DNA from: Sphingopyxis sp. USTB-05
GTDB lineage: Bacteria; Pseudomonadota; Alphaproteobacteria; Sphingomonadales; Sphingomonadaceae
Direction: 5' to 3'
Assembly: GCF_023822045.1 (NCBI RefSeq)
Contig: NZ_CP084712.1
Coordinates: forward strand, 3,841,001-3,905,000
DNA length: 64,000 nucleotides
The notes below the pieces were generated by a model. It saw nothing but the letters and a program-made list of their open reading frames with translations, had not been told where the DNA came from and ran no database searches. Both the position numbers and the translations under genes were made by a program. The stretch's first letter is position 1, and each line of letters opens with the position of its first letter. This document shows, in pieces, positions 7,714-16,163 of this stretch.

Positions 7714-9744
7714 TCATCGCGACCAATCAGCGGGTGGCCGGCTTCGGGCCTGTTGCATCGTGTTTCTCGGCTCATCTGGCCTGATTGGCCCCGACCGGCG
7801 ATCGGCATCAGTGTATTTATGCGGACCCGCGCGGGCGACGCTTGTGTCACGTTCGCGGTATTCTCCGGGATCCCAGTCCCAGCGGGCCAGCCGCTGTGCG
7901 ACGACAGCCCGGACCCGGCGACGCAGGCGCATAGGCAGCCGATATCCTTCCGAAGCATTGACCGGGAATGCTGTCACATCACGGTCGATACCGCCCGCCC
8001 TGTCGGCCTCGGTGCTTGGGTCCGCAGTATGGGATGCGACATTTTGACTGCGGCCTGCAGCAGCGTCGATAGCCGCGTACCAGCGCTCAGCACGCCGCGA
8101 ACGCATGCGCACCGTTTCTGGCTGCAAGATCGGACGGGCTTGAACGGCTATCCCGAGTTCTGCGCCGAGCCGTTGAGCTTGGCGAATAAAGTCCTTGCCG
8201 CCAAACGCTGCGACATCTCCATGACGATTCATTGCTACCAACAGCGCAGCCCGAAGGGTCGCGTCGGAAGTATTTTGTAGCCAGATGCGGTTGCCGCGTT
8301 CGACGAATGCAGGCTGCCGAATGCCTTCTTCGATGGACCAATATTGGGTCGCATCGCCCACTTCGACGGACCGATAGCCGTGCAATTCGCGCGGGCCCGG
8401 CTGAATCGGCGACCATGGCAGATCAAACGACGCATCGCTTCCCTCGAGAGATGGGAGATCGACCGCCGCAGGATCCGGGAATTCGTCGATTTGAGCCCGC
8501 AATTGGCGGAGCGCAGCGATCCGGGCATCATATTGCACCCGAACGTCGGCGATCCGGGATTTGAACATCGATGAGACCGCTGACTGAAGCGCACCAACCC
8601 CGATGACCGCAGGGTCGGGCGCAAGCGCTGCAACCTCGGCGCGGCAGATTCGACGCTCGGCTTCCAGCATCGTCACCGCGGCTAATTTTTCCGCCATTAA
8701 CCGAGCGATGCGTTCTTGGATAACAGCGCATGCGGCAGTCCGATGCCGGTCGCGTGTCGCCCAGGCTCCCGCCCTTTCCTGGTCGATGATGCGTGGAATG
8801 AACTGATGCTCAGGCGGTTCGGGCGTCGTCCAGGGTCCCCATTTCTTGATTAGCCGCGGCATGCTCAGCTTTCGGTCCACGACCGACATCTTGACGCGAT
8901 GAACGCCGTCTGCGCTTCGTAGCTCGCCGCCTGATCCTGTCTGCACCGCCATCACGCCGTGCTCGGCCAGTGCCGTCTGGGCCTCACTCCAGTTCCGGGC
9001 GGAATGCAGAAGTGGTGCGAGTTGCTTTTGGGAAAAACGCGTAAAAGACTCGACGCCGCTTTCTTCCTCCCATTGCAGGGTTTTGAGTGATGGCGAGGGC
9101 TGCTTCGCCTTATCGGGCTTGGTCACAACCGGCTCAACGCGGCGAACCATTTGGGCATCGGCTACGTAGCGAGCCCCTGGTTCCGGTCTCAGTCCAAGCT
9201 CATATTCCAGACGGGCACACGCTCGCTGCATTGCTTCATGCGACAAACCCGAAGGACCAAAGGGGGTGGCGCCGCCTTTCTCGTCAAGGGTCACGATCAA
9301 AAAATGCGGATGCAGATTGTCGGTGTCGCCGTGCAGTGTCCACAAGATCAGCGCATCTGTGCAACCAAGTTCTTCGGCCAACACCATCGCTATCCGGCTG
9401 CAGGAATTGCCATCAATTTTCTCATCGCCGTGCACCGACGCGATCACATGTCGCGCCGGCTTCTTCGACCGCGAAGAGCGCAGCGCGAGGCGACGTTCCA
9501 TTTCATCGCGAGCGGAGGCCCAATCCATGTTTTGCCCTTGGCTCAGGCCTCCAAGGTCGATGACGCGTTCTTCCTGCGGTGCGTCGGGCGACTTGTCAGC
9601 CAACAAATAATGGGCAAGATCCAGACCAAATTCGTGAGCCTGACCATTACGCTTGGCAGTTTCCATATAGCGGGCGAGCGACCGCGCATGGTGGGATCCC
9701 GCGCCGCCCTTTTCTTTCGCCGGTTTTTCGACAATGACCATCAC
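7714..9744 (-). CDS. Relaxase (TraI/VirD2-like, MOBP type) with C-terminal LPD7-like domain
   Basis: About 676 residues. The relaxase domain occupies roughly residues 1-200. It has HVIASVHGDE and the metal-binding signature HGDTDNLHPHFLIVT (the H...HxH three-histidine motif), then CARLEYELGL. A long coiled middle (about 300-450) is rich in Arg, Glu and Ala. Near 480-560 lies YWSIEEGIRQPAFVERGNRI...GDVAAFGGKDFI, which resembles the LPD7 domain fused to many conjugative relaxases. The start is GTG 9744 or ATG 9741, without a clear Shine-Dalgarno. The oriT candidate lies 133 bases upstream. It should nick oriT and lead the transferred strand. Confidence 0.85.
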   Translation of the reverse strand: MMVIVEKPAKEKGGAGSHHARSLARYMETAKRNGQAHEFGLDLAHYLLADKSPDAPQEERVIDLGGLSQGQNMDWASARDEMERRLALRSSRSKKPARHVIASVHGDEKIDGNSCSRIAMVLAEELGCTDALILWTLHGDTDNLHPHFLIVTLDEKGGATPFGPSGLSHEAMQRACARLEYELGLRPEPGARYVADAQMVRRVEPVVTKPDKAKQPSPSLKTLQWEEESGVESFTRFSQKQLAPLLHSARNWSEAQTALAEHGVMAVQTGSGGELRSADGVHRVKMSVVDRKLSMPRLIKKWGPWTTPEPPEHQFIPRIIDQERAGAWATRDRHRTAACAVIQERIARLMAEKLAAVTMLEAERRICRAEVAALAPDPAVIGVGALQSAVSSMFKSRIADVRVQYDARIAALRQLRAQIDEFPDPAAVDLPSLEGSDASFDLPWSPIQPGPRELHGYRSVEVGDATQYWSIEEGIRQPAFVERGNRIWLQNTSDATLRAALLVAMNRHGDVAAFGGKDFIRQAQRLGAELGIAVQARPILQPETVRMRSRRAERWYAAIDAAAGRSQNVASHTADPSTEADRAGGIDRDVTAFPVNASEGYRLPMRLRRRVRAVVAQRLARWDWDPGEYRERDTSVARAGPHKYTDADRRSGPIRPDEPRNTMQQARSRPPADWSR

Positions 9745-9876
9745 TGGGAAATGGTGGCGCTGCGCGGCGCCGCCAATCTAATCTTCCGTAACAATCACCT
9801 ACAGCGTGGGACTACTACTAACGTGGCCGAATTCGCCATGGCTGCAAGAAGCGAAGCGCCGAGCAGCCGTGGCGTC

Positions 9877-9911
9877 GGCTTCACCTCTCAGGTGAAGCCC
9901 CATCCTGTGTC
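9877..9911 (+). other. Origin of transfer (oriT) candidate with nic site
   Basis: A perfect 10-bp inverted repeat, GGCTTCACCT (9877-9886) and AGGTGAAGCC (9890-9899), is followed 8 bases later by CATCCTG|T with the predicted nick between 9907 and 9908. An inverted repeat about 8 bp before a YATCCTG|Y nic is the known layout for RP4-type MOBP oriT sites. The repeat also contains CTTCACCT, as RP4 does. It lies 133 bp upstream of the relaxase gene. The assignment is from sequence pattern only. Confidence 0.75.
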
Positions 9912-9989
9912 AAAAAAATGGACCGGTATTTCATTGCGCCTCATAGCGCAGCCGCACCTAATAGGCTGGAACACAACGTGATCTTGGGC

Positions 9990-10007
9990 GTCATGTCCGA
10001 ACATGAC
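9990..10007. promoter_or_regulatory. Inverted repeat near oriT (accessory protein or repressor site)
   Basis: GTCATGT (9990-9996) and ACATGAC (10001-10007) pair perfectly around CCGA. A short direct repeat (ATAACATAAC) follows. It lies between the oriT candidate and the XRE gene, upstream of the relaxase, and could bind the XRE protein or another oriT accessory factor. Confidence 0.5.
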
Positions 10008-10112
10008 ATAACATAACAAGGCAGTGCAATGGCCCGGCAGGAGGCTCCGGATCGTCAGCGATGGCCTAAGATTGCTGGCGCTAGGTTTGATCAACCCATC
10101 GACGTCGCCACG

Positions 10113-10664
10113 TCAGTAGTCAGGCGCCGGCATGCGAGCGGCTTTAAGGCGATCTTCAGTGCCGCGTTTTCGGGCGATGCGCCTTAGCCAAGGGGTGATA
10201 TCTTTCGCGTCCAAATAGGCTTCGGCATCTTCGACGCCATCGAAACCGAGCGCCTTGGCATAGGACTCGCTAACGTCCCAATAGTTGGCAGAGTGCCGGG
10301 TTCCCACGATGCCCCGGGGCGTCGCCTCGGCGCGTTCGAACTTCCTCACCGAGCTGATGCTGATCCCGACCGCCTGTGCAACATCGGCCATTGAACGTTT
10401 TCCGATCCAGCGCGCAAGATAGCAGCGATAATTGCGCCATCCCGCCGGCGCGTCGCCTAGACCGGCTTCTTGAGGCAAATGTTTGCCCAACACCTCCTCA
10501 CGCAAAAGAATATCGCGAAATGCGCGTGACATTTTGCGTTGGCCACTTTCGATCCTCGAGATTGTCTCCCGGCTGTAGCCAGTCCGTCGTGCGAGCTTAG
10601 CCTGTGTCAAATTGCACGCTTTCCGGGCCTTTCGTAATTCAGCCTCGGGTTCGAACAGTCGCAT
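10113..10664 (-). CDS. XRE-family DNA-binding protein in the traJ position
   Basis: 183 residues with two helix-turn-helix regions. The first, at about residues 10-60 (RKACNLTQAKLARRTGYSRETISRIESGQRK), is a textbook Cro/C1 HTH. The second, at about 90-115 (SMADVAQAVGISISSVRKFERAE), also reads as an HTH. The start at 10664 has GAGAAAG upstream. It is transcribed towards oriT and the relaxase and is divergent from the traK-like operon. In RP4 the oriT-binding TraJ occupies this place, so this protein may play that role or repress both arms through the nearby inverted repeats. Confidence 0.75.
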   Translation of the reverse strand: MRLFEPEAELRKARKACNLTQAKLARRTGYSRETISRIESGQRKMSRAFRDILLREEVLGKHLPQEAGLGDAPAGWRNYRCYLARWIGKRSMADVAQAVGISISSVRKFERAEATPRGIVGTRHSANYWDVSESYAKALGFDGVEDAEAYLDAKDITPWLRRIARKRGTEDRLKAARMPAPDY

Positions 10665-10740
10665 TGAGTATAACTTTCTCTAAAATTCCGCATGCCGATG
10701 AGACCGCAGATTAATCCTGAATAAAAATATGTGACATTTT

Positions 10741-10772
10741 GCATTTTAGTCAATGCCTCCAGACTAAAATGC
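10741..10772. promoter_or_regulatory. Perfect 11-bp inverted repeat at the traK-like start
   Basis: GCATTTTAGTC (10741-10751) pairs with GACTAAAATGC (10762-10772) around a 10-base loop. The right arm ends 4 bases before the ATG at 10777, and the divergent XRE gene starts at 10664. It could be an XRE operator or, as RNA, a hairpin that hides the ribosome site. Confidence 0.65.
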
Positions 10773-10776
10773 TGGG

Positions 10777-11337
10777 ATGAACACATCATCGCCCCCACCA
10801 AAGCTCGCAAGCGCAGCGCTATCCGAAGGACGAACGAGGTTACCTCAAGGCAAGCGTCCATTGTTTGATGCCGCGGCCATCGAGACTGTGGTCAATGCTC
10901 AGCGCGAGGCAGACGTCCAAGATCCTCCTCAGCGGCGCGTCCCCCTTATGGGCGTCATTCGAACGGCAGCGCCGTTAATCCTTACTCGCCGTGCCAATGG
11001 CTGGACCGACGCGCAAATCGTCGAATTCCTGCATGAGCTTGGCGTTGCAATCTCGGCAGAGACTTTGCGGGTGTACCTCAGCCGCCTGCGCCGCGAAAAT
11101 CCGGAAGAACCATCCATGGAGATGGACCAGATCGCGGAGTCGAGTGACGAAATGGATCCGCATGCCGCGGCAGCCCCGTCCGATCCCGCGCCGCCAGATA
11201 AACCGCCCGAGATCGTCGAACCACCGTCTGCCCAGGATGAAGCCATCCTGACGCGGTCCCAAACTTCATCAGCGCGCGAGACCAAGACGATTGAGACCCC
11301 GTTCAAGCCGGGCATCGATCTCGATGAAGAAATCTGA
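10777..11337 (+). CDS. TraK-like oriT-binding / mobilisation accessory protein
   Basis: 186 residues. The middle (VPLMGVIRTAAPLILTRRANGWTDAQIVEFLHELGVAISAETLRVYLSRLRRENP, residues about 50-105) resembles the small helical DNA-binding domain of TraK/MobC-type accessory proteins, in which a predicted helix pair ends in YLSRLRR. The tail from about 115 on is rich in Pro, Ala and Glu and likely disordered. It is the first gene of a plus-strand operon with ParA-like and TraM-like genes, the order traK-traL-traM known from RP4. Its last 70 codons are partly duplicated downstream. The exact family is uncertain. Confidence 0.6.
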   Translation: MNTSSPPPKLASAALSEGRTRLPQGKRPLFDAAAIETVVNAQREADVQDPPQRRVPLMGVIRTAAPLILTRRANGWTDAQIVEFLHELGVAISAETLRVYLSRLRRENPEEPSMEMDQIAESSDEMDPHAAAAPSDPAPPDKPPEIVEPPSAQDEAILTRSQTSSARETKTIETPFKPGIDLDEEI

Positions 11338-11720
11338 TCCCAAACGAAGGAAAAATTAAATGGCGACCAAAGAAATAGCACGCAGCCCCGCGATCTTCTG
11401 CTGCAAGCACAAGGGCGGATACAACCCAACGACTCCTATCGAGAGAATTTGGCACGCGAATGCCGGAAAGCTTTTCGCAGACGTGGACCAGATAGCGGCG
11501 TCGAGTGCCGAATCTGGTGCTCATGCGACTGCAGCGCAGTCCGGCGCCGAGCAATCAAGCAAGCCGCCCGAGACCGCCGTGCCAACGGCCGCCGAGACCG
11601 TGGCCGCTCCTTTACCGCCCCAGGCTTCATGAAGACCCTAGACCAAGGAAGATGGCCTCCGTTTGCCTCGCGCATCGGGCTTCGAGAAGAAATCTGATCC
11701 GAAACGAAGGAGAAATGCGA
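11125..11720 (+). repeat. Degenerate tandem duplication, period about 360 bp
   Basis: GACCAGATCGCGGAGTCGAG at 11125 recurs imperfectly at 11486, and GAAGAAATCTGATCC ending at 11340 recurs ending at 11700, so the offset is constant at 360-361. The unit covers the tail of the traK-like gene, the intergenic ribosome site and the first codons of the ParA-like gene. The copies have diverged in both bases and length, so the duplication is not recent. Confidence 0.85.
11360..11632 (+). pseudogene. Chimeric ORF created by the tandem duplication
   Basis: 90 codons. The first 20 (MATKEIARSPAIFCCKHKGG) match the start of the ParA-like protein (MTTRDIRRRIAVIGAKDKGG). From about residue 40 (DVDQIAASSAESGAHATAA) it matches the tail of the traK-like protein. 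A Shine-Dalgarno (GAAGG) is retained. It is most simply a by-product of the duplication: the P-loop is lost and no domain is complete. It may still be translated. Confidence 0.7.
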
Positions 11721-12563
11721 ATGACGACCAGAGACATAAGACGCCGCATTGCAGTCATCGGCGCCAAAGATAAGGGGGGCGCAGGCCTCAGCACGACGGA
11801 GACCGCGCTCGCGACCGTTTTGCGGGCCACTGGCGAAGGTCATTTCCGTGTCCAGATCGTCGACGCCGACAAGGCCAATGGCTCTCTGACTCAGCGTTTG
11901 GGCGAGCGCGATGATTCTGGCAAACTGCTCGCTGAGCAGGATCCCTATAAGGGGATTATCAAGGCTGATCTGTTCGATCGCGACGGCGCCCGCCCAATCT
12001 TTCACGCGATAGAATCAGATGCTGAATTTGTAATCATCGATACGCCGTCAGGGTCGCTCGATCGCTTCGGATCCCTGTCTGAATCGCTGACGGCCCGCGA
12101 TCTTGTCGATCATATTCGCGACAATGATCGCGAGCCGATCGTTCTTGTCCCCTTTGGACCAACCGTTGCTGCTATCCGCGGCGTGGGCAAGGCCATCGAT
12201 ACCTTCGGCGAGGTGTCTTATGTCGGGGCTCGCTATATGGCGGGAGTGCGGGATGACGACTATCGGCTCTGGTCGTCCGAACCTCTCACTAATTTTTATG
12301 GCCGCACGGTCGGCGGTAACGTCCGTCGCAAGTTCGAAGAAGCGGGCGGTCAGGTCATCGACATGCCACCCGCCCCCATGCGGCCGTTCGCGCTGGCGGA
12401 GGCGCTGAGCCTCACATTTGCCCAGTCCGCGACTCATGTCGGTGGCGATTATGAACAATATGACCGGCTCAACATGGCCTCATGGCTTAACAAATGGGTT
12501 CGCGAGTTCCAGAAGATCGAAGACCTGCTGGGTCTCGAAGGCATCGAATGGAGGCCTTTCTGA
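11721..12563 (+). CDS. ParA/TraL-like ATPase with altered P-loop
   Basis: About 280 residues of ParA/MinD-type fold. It begins MTTRDIRRRIAVIGAKDKGGAG; the deviant Walker A is KGGAGLST, where the usual GK[ST] lysine is a leucine while the upstream signature lysine is kept. Walker B-like FVIIDTPSGSLD lies near residue 100. AAGGAG lies 9 bases before ATG 11721 and too near ATG 11715, which fixes the start. The stop overlaps the next ATG (TGATG). In RP4 TraL holds this place. ATP hydrolysis may be weak or absent without the lysine. Confidence 0.75.
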   Translation: MTTRDIRRRIAVIGAKDKGGAGLSTTETALATVLRATGEGHFRVQIVDADKANGSLTQRLGERDDSGKLLAEQDPYKGIIKADLFDRDGARPIFHAIESDAEFVIIDTPSGSLDRFGSLSESLTARDLVDHIRDNDREPIVLVPFGPTVAAIRGVGKAIDTFGEVSYVGARYMAGVRDDDYRLWSSEPLTNFYGRTVGGNVRRKFEEAGGQVIDMPPAPMRPFALAEALSLTFAQSATHVGGDYEQYDRLNMASWLNKWVREFQKIEDLLGLEGIEWRPF

Positions 12564-13150
12564 TGAAAAAGCCCCATATCGATCTGCAAACTCTGTCTTC
12601 TACCTCGGCGCGAGAGCTGCTCGAGAAATATTTGTACGGCAGCGGCGACGTCGAACTGATCCTGCGCTTCGCCGAAGAACACAACCTTGAAAAGGACAAT
12701 CTCGTCTGGCTGTTGACAGGCATATTGAAGGTCGGGAGCAACCTCGTGAACGATTTGCTGAGGGCTACCCAATACACGGGAGAGGTAATTGCAGTCGCGG
12801 AAACGCAGCGGCGGACGAGTATGCAGGACGCTGAAGAATTGGCGGGTCGACTGGTAGCTCAAATTTCTACCGCCGCCAGTCAGAGCGCCGGACAACTCGA
12901 CATGCGGATTGCAAAAATTGAGCGGCTGGGGCGCGACGTCAGCCAACTTGCCGCCCACTTTGCGTCGGCGCACGGGGAATTCAAGTACACGCGTGATTCA
13001 TTCCAAAAATTCATCGAAACGGAAATGCGCGTCTGGACCACAGAGTTTCTCGCACGAGCCCGCGAGCAGCTCAATCCGCAGCCCTGGAGGCTTTATGCCA
13101 TTAGCGCATTCCAGACTGCGCTGATCATCGGCCTGTTCATTTGGCAATGA
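12563..13150 (+). CDS. TraM-like protein with C-terminal membrane anchor
   Basis: 195 residues, starting at the ATG that overlaps the ParA-like stop. The N-terminal half is helical. Residues about 95-160 (AQISTAASQSAGQLDMRIAKIERLGRDVSQLAAHF) read as a coiled coil. A hydrophobic segment at the extreme C-terminus (LYAISAFQTALIIGLFIW) is a tail anchor. Position and topology match TraM of IncP-type systems (a short protein with a C-terminal membrane helix after traK and traL), but sequence identity was not tested. It would sit at the inner membrane facing the cytoplasm. Confidence 0.6.
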   Translation: MKKPHIDLQTLSSTSARELLEKYLYGSGDVELILRFAEEHNLEKDNLVWLLTGILKVGSNLVNDLLRATQYTGEVIAVAETQRRTSMQDAEELAGRLVAQISTAASQSAGQLDMRIAKIERLGRDVSQLAAHFASAHGEFKYTRDSFQKFIETEMRVWTTEFLARAREQLNPQPWRLYAISAFQTALIIGLFIWQ

Positions 13151-13266
13151 TACTAATTGCCCACCTTGTCGCCGTGAAAAACCGTGCGCTCCAAGCCTCG
13201 GCGCATGTCGATCTGCCACCCTCAAAAAATTAACGGCGCGGTCATGTGCCATTGGAGCCTAACGCA

Positions 13267-14274
13267 ATGAAAATGTGGTATAGACATGAGGGCAGGAGCA
13301 AAGCGTCCAAGCTCGCACTTGAAATACTTGAATATGTGGATGAGCATTTGAGGGGTTTCGATTGGCGTCCCCGAATTACATCGATCGGTATAAGGGCAGA
13401 CTGCGGTGACACTTATGATTTCGAGGTCGAACTTGAATTCTCCTCGGGCGCATTTGTCGTTGTTCGATATGGCGATTGCGACGACACAGAACGAGGAGGG
13501 ATATGCACCGACAGCTATGCGATCGGTCAGGCTATACGCGCCGTGTTTGAGGACTTTCGCAAAACAGGGATAAATGTTCTCTCCGCAATGCTTTATGACG
13601 CCCGCCATGAGGCACTAAAGACGCTATCGACATGGTCAGGAGGCGCAACGCATGCCGAACTGGTAAAACCGCGGCTGTTGAGAGACGAGTGGTGCGGAAG
13701 AGAAGAATATCTATCAGATTTAGAATTTCGAGTGCTTGATAATAAACTCAGACCTTCTGAACTCAATATTTTTGCAGACCATCCAAGTTTGCTGAACGCG
13801 GAGCTCAAAACGCACAGAGAACTTATGGACTTAAGATTCGCTAGGAAAACCGAACTGGCGCGCCAAGGAGCGGACGGGTCGATTGACCAAATCGCAATCA
13901 ATGCTATCGCGCAGCGATGTGATATCGCTGACGGAATAAGGTGGGTCGCCAATCGGACTGTTGAAGCACGTCATCCTGATTTGTACTTGTATGTCCGAGA
14001 CGGACACATTGGCTGCGAAGGTTACGACGCGCAAAATTCCAATTTTCACTGGAATGGTAGCTCGCTCACGTTGTGGAATTGCACCCTTCCCGAGATCGCG
14101 ATCAGCCAATTGGCGGGTCAGCCGATAACTCGCTTGATCGAGCATCCCATATTGTCCAGCGACATGATCATCACTGAAGCCAGTTCGATAGAAATTGGCG
14201 ATCAACAGGCCATCCAGGTAAATTTCGACCAGCCGAAGCGACTATTTTGCAAAGTGTCCGGTCGTTCATGGTGA
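13267..14274 (+). CDS. Hypothetical protein
   Basis: 335 residues from ATG 13267, with GGAG about 9 bases upstream; the ATG at 13246 lacks a site. It is an acidic soluble protein with no signal, membrane segment or motif that I recognise. It has DFEVELEFSSGAFVVVRYGDCDD near residue 60 and a C-terminal half rich in Ile and Ser. Base composition is less GC-rich than in neighbouring genes. It follows the traKLM-like operon after 116 bases and may be cargo of the mobile element. Confidence 0.55.
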   Translation: MKMWYRHEGRSKASKLALEILEYVDEHLRGFDWRPRITSIGIRADCGDTYDFEVELEFSSGAFVVVRYGDCDDTERGGICTDSYAIGQAIRAVFEDFRKTGINVLSAMLYDARHEALKTLSTWSGGATHAELVKPRLLRDEWCGREEYLSDLEFRVLDNKLRPSELNIFADHPSLLNAELKTHRELMDLRFARKTELARQGADGSIDQIAINAIAQRCDIADGIRWVANRTVEARHPDLYLYVRDGHIGCEGYDAQNSNFHWNGSSLTLWNCTLPEIAISQLAGQPITRLIEHPILSSDMIITEASSIEIGDQQAIQVNFDQPKRLFCKVSGRSW

Positions 14275-14530
14275 AACATTTATATGGAAGGTTCCTACAT
14301 CCAGTTTAGCATTATCCCAACAAGATCGCTGCCTTGCCGGGTGATATAGATTTCGCTTTCGACTTGTTCTGAACAGCTTCCTTGCCGAGACATCCCTCCG
14401 GAGAAAGCTGTCATGTCCTACGCGAATACAGAAGCTCCGTCATCGCGCGGACACGCTCAATTGGCCGTCGGCTCGACGACATGATAGACCACGCTCAACG
14501 GCCAGCTTGCATCTTCCCCGCGACGAGCGA

Positions 14531-15352
14531 TCACCGAGCCAGGCCGCCCGCTCCGACTATGACCGACAACAAATGGCTTGTCAGCGCAGACGCGCCCTTT
14601 CGGTAGGCGATTTCACCCCAATCATCCCAACAGTGCACCCGCTCGGCGAGCCAGGCGAAGAGATCATCGCGCGAATTTGCATCGGCGAAGGACTGCGACC
14701 ACGCGATATTGCGCGTCGGCATTCGCGCGCCAACCTTAAGTCCGGTCAACGTCACCAGGTATCGCCTTCCCAGATTTTCGCGCGCGAACACATGGCGGCG
14801 GAAACCCACCTCCCGCTCGAAGTCGATCAGCGCCTGCTCCCGCGCCTCGGCGTCGAGCCCCTTGTTCACGCTGACCGCTGCCACGACCGCCGCCATTGGC
14901 AAGCGCTCGAATTCCGGCTCGCGCGTGGCCTGCAGCATCATGAGGACGGACCTGCCCAATGAGCTCAGCCCCCCACCGAAGAGGTCCCTCCCCGCCGATG
15001 TCTCGACCATACCGATGCTGGCGAGCCAGCACAGATAGAATCGCCAGAACATCATGTCCCCGCCGAAAACATCGTGGTTGCTCTCCGTGCCAAACCAGCG
15101 CGCATCGATCGCGGTCATGACCCTCAGCATCAGTTCATGCTGTTCGGGTGCGAAGTGGACCGGCGGGAATCCAAGTTCTCCCTCCCAGAAGGCGTCCCTG
15201 ACGCTCGCCCAATTTCGCCCAGAGGCATCCTCGTAGCCGCGCGGATTGGCTCGAAGCCACCAGCCCCACGGGAGTTCGCCGACGTGACGCTCAAAGTCAG
15301 CCACGGCCACCCCCGCGACGAGGGTCGAGGCCGAGCGGCGGCGGCGCGCCAT
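14531..15352 (-). CDS. Hypothetical plasmid-type protein
   Basis: About 273 residues starting MARRRRSASTLVAGVAVADFE. Recognisable character is limited to aromatic-rich stretches: LPWGWWLRANPRGYEDASGRNW near residue 27 and GGDMMFWRFYLCWLASIGM near 100. The start at 15352 overlaps the upstream gene by 56 bases; GTG codons at 15310 and 15304 are alternatives that would make a tighter overlap. It is translationally linked to the gene ending at 15297. The function is unknown. Confidence 0.5.
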   Translation of the reverse strand: MARRRRSASTLVAGVAVADFERHVGELPWGWWLRANPRGYEDASGRNWASVRDAFWEGELGFPPVHFAPEQHELMLRVMTAIDARWFGTESNHDVFGGDMMFWRFYLCWLASIGMVETSAGRDLFGGGLSSLGRSVLMMLQATREPEFERLPMAAVVAAVSVNKGLDAEAREQALIDFEREVGFRRHVFARENLGRRYLVTLTGLKVGARMPTRNIAWSQSFADANSRDDLFAWLAERVHCWDDWGEIAYRKGASALTSHLLSVIVGAGGLAR

Positions 15353-16163
15353 CGCGCGCGGGCGCCGCGTCTCCTTCAGCGATTGCTCGCAGCTGAGCTG
15401 CGAGGGCGACCGTTTCTCTGACAACATATGCGTCGTCGCGATATATCCGTCCAAGCTCCGAGGACTTCGATCCGGAGGAATTCGGCCTAGCGTTCGGAAT
15501 AAGATCAAAGGCATGATCGCAACTGAAGCCGAACCACCACGCATGCGAATCTTCGACCCGGTGGTCGGTTGCGTGTTCTACCGGATGGTAGACCGCCGGT
15601 CGTAATGTCACGTGACAGATGCGGCGCGCTTCGACGGCTAACCGACGCGTCGGACTCGGCCCTTCTTCGCACAGTCTTGAATAAGTCAAACCGCCATGCA
15701 CATCGATCCCGATGTCCGGCGGAACGGCGTTTGCATCCCAGCCCCAGAGAGGGTGATCCTTGGGAATGCCGACATATCCGCAGAGAAAGCCATTATCCGT
15801 GTTACGCAACATGATGCAGTCGTATCCACTCGCCGTATCGCGCCAGCTGACCTTGTCCGCCTCTCCGAGCCACGCGCCCTTGCCACCGGGCCGCGCGGCC
15901 TGATCGTAGAATATTTCTTCTGCGGGAACGACGCATTCGCGAGTTGCATAGGCGCGGCCGGTAACGAGACCGACGCCGCCCTCTCGGGTGACATCGCCTC
16001 CGTCGCCGATCAGCTTCTCGGCGGCGAATTCGGAGCCGAGGATCGGCAGCAGCGTGTCGACCGTTGCGGGCACGACGACTAGCGTCGCCGTTTTCCTGCG
16101 TACGGCCGTCTGGCGCCGCTCAGCCGGAACAAGCGCCTGCGATTTGATGGTATTCTTAGCCAT
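15297..16163 (-). CDS. Hypothetical plasmid/phage-type protein (HGGLTYS motif)
   Basis: 288 residues. The centre holds GYDCIMLRNTDNGFLCGYVGIPKDHPLWGWD followed by IGIDVHGGLTYSRLC and WWFGFSCDHAFDLIP. From memory, such GxVGIPxxHP...DVHGGLTYS proteins recur in phages and plasmids without a known activity. An N-terminal basic tail (residues 1-30) precedes it. It is divergent from the XRE repressor across a palindrome-rich region, so that repressor probably controls it. The two hypothetical genes form an operon. Confidence 0.6.
   Translation of the reverse strand: MAKNTIKSQALVPAERRQTAVRRKTATLVVVPATVDTLLPILGSEFAAEKLIGDGGDVTREGGVGLVTGRAYATRECVVPAEEIFYDQAARPGGKGAWLGEADKVSWRDTASGYDCIMLRNTDNGFLCGYVGIPKDHPLWGWDANAVPPDIGIDVHGGLTYSRLCEEGPSPTRRLAVEARRICHVTLRPAVYHPVEHATDHRVEDSHAWWFGFSCDHAFDLIPNARPNSSGSKSSELGRIYRDDAYVVRETVALAAQLRAIAEGDAAPARDGAPPPLGLDPRRGGGRG

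Noticed and set aside
10711..10720. ATCCTG in the XRE-traK gap as an alternative nic site
   Set aside because: No inverted repeat stands at the right distance, while the site at 9902-9908 has a perfect one.
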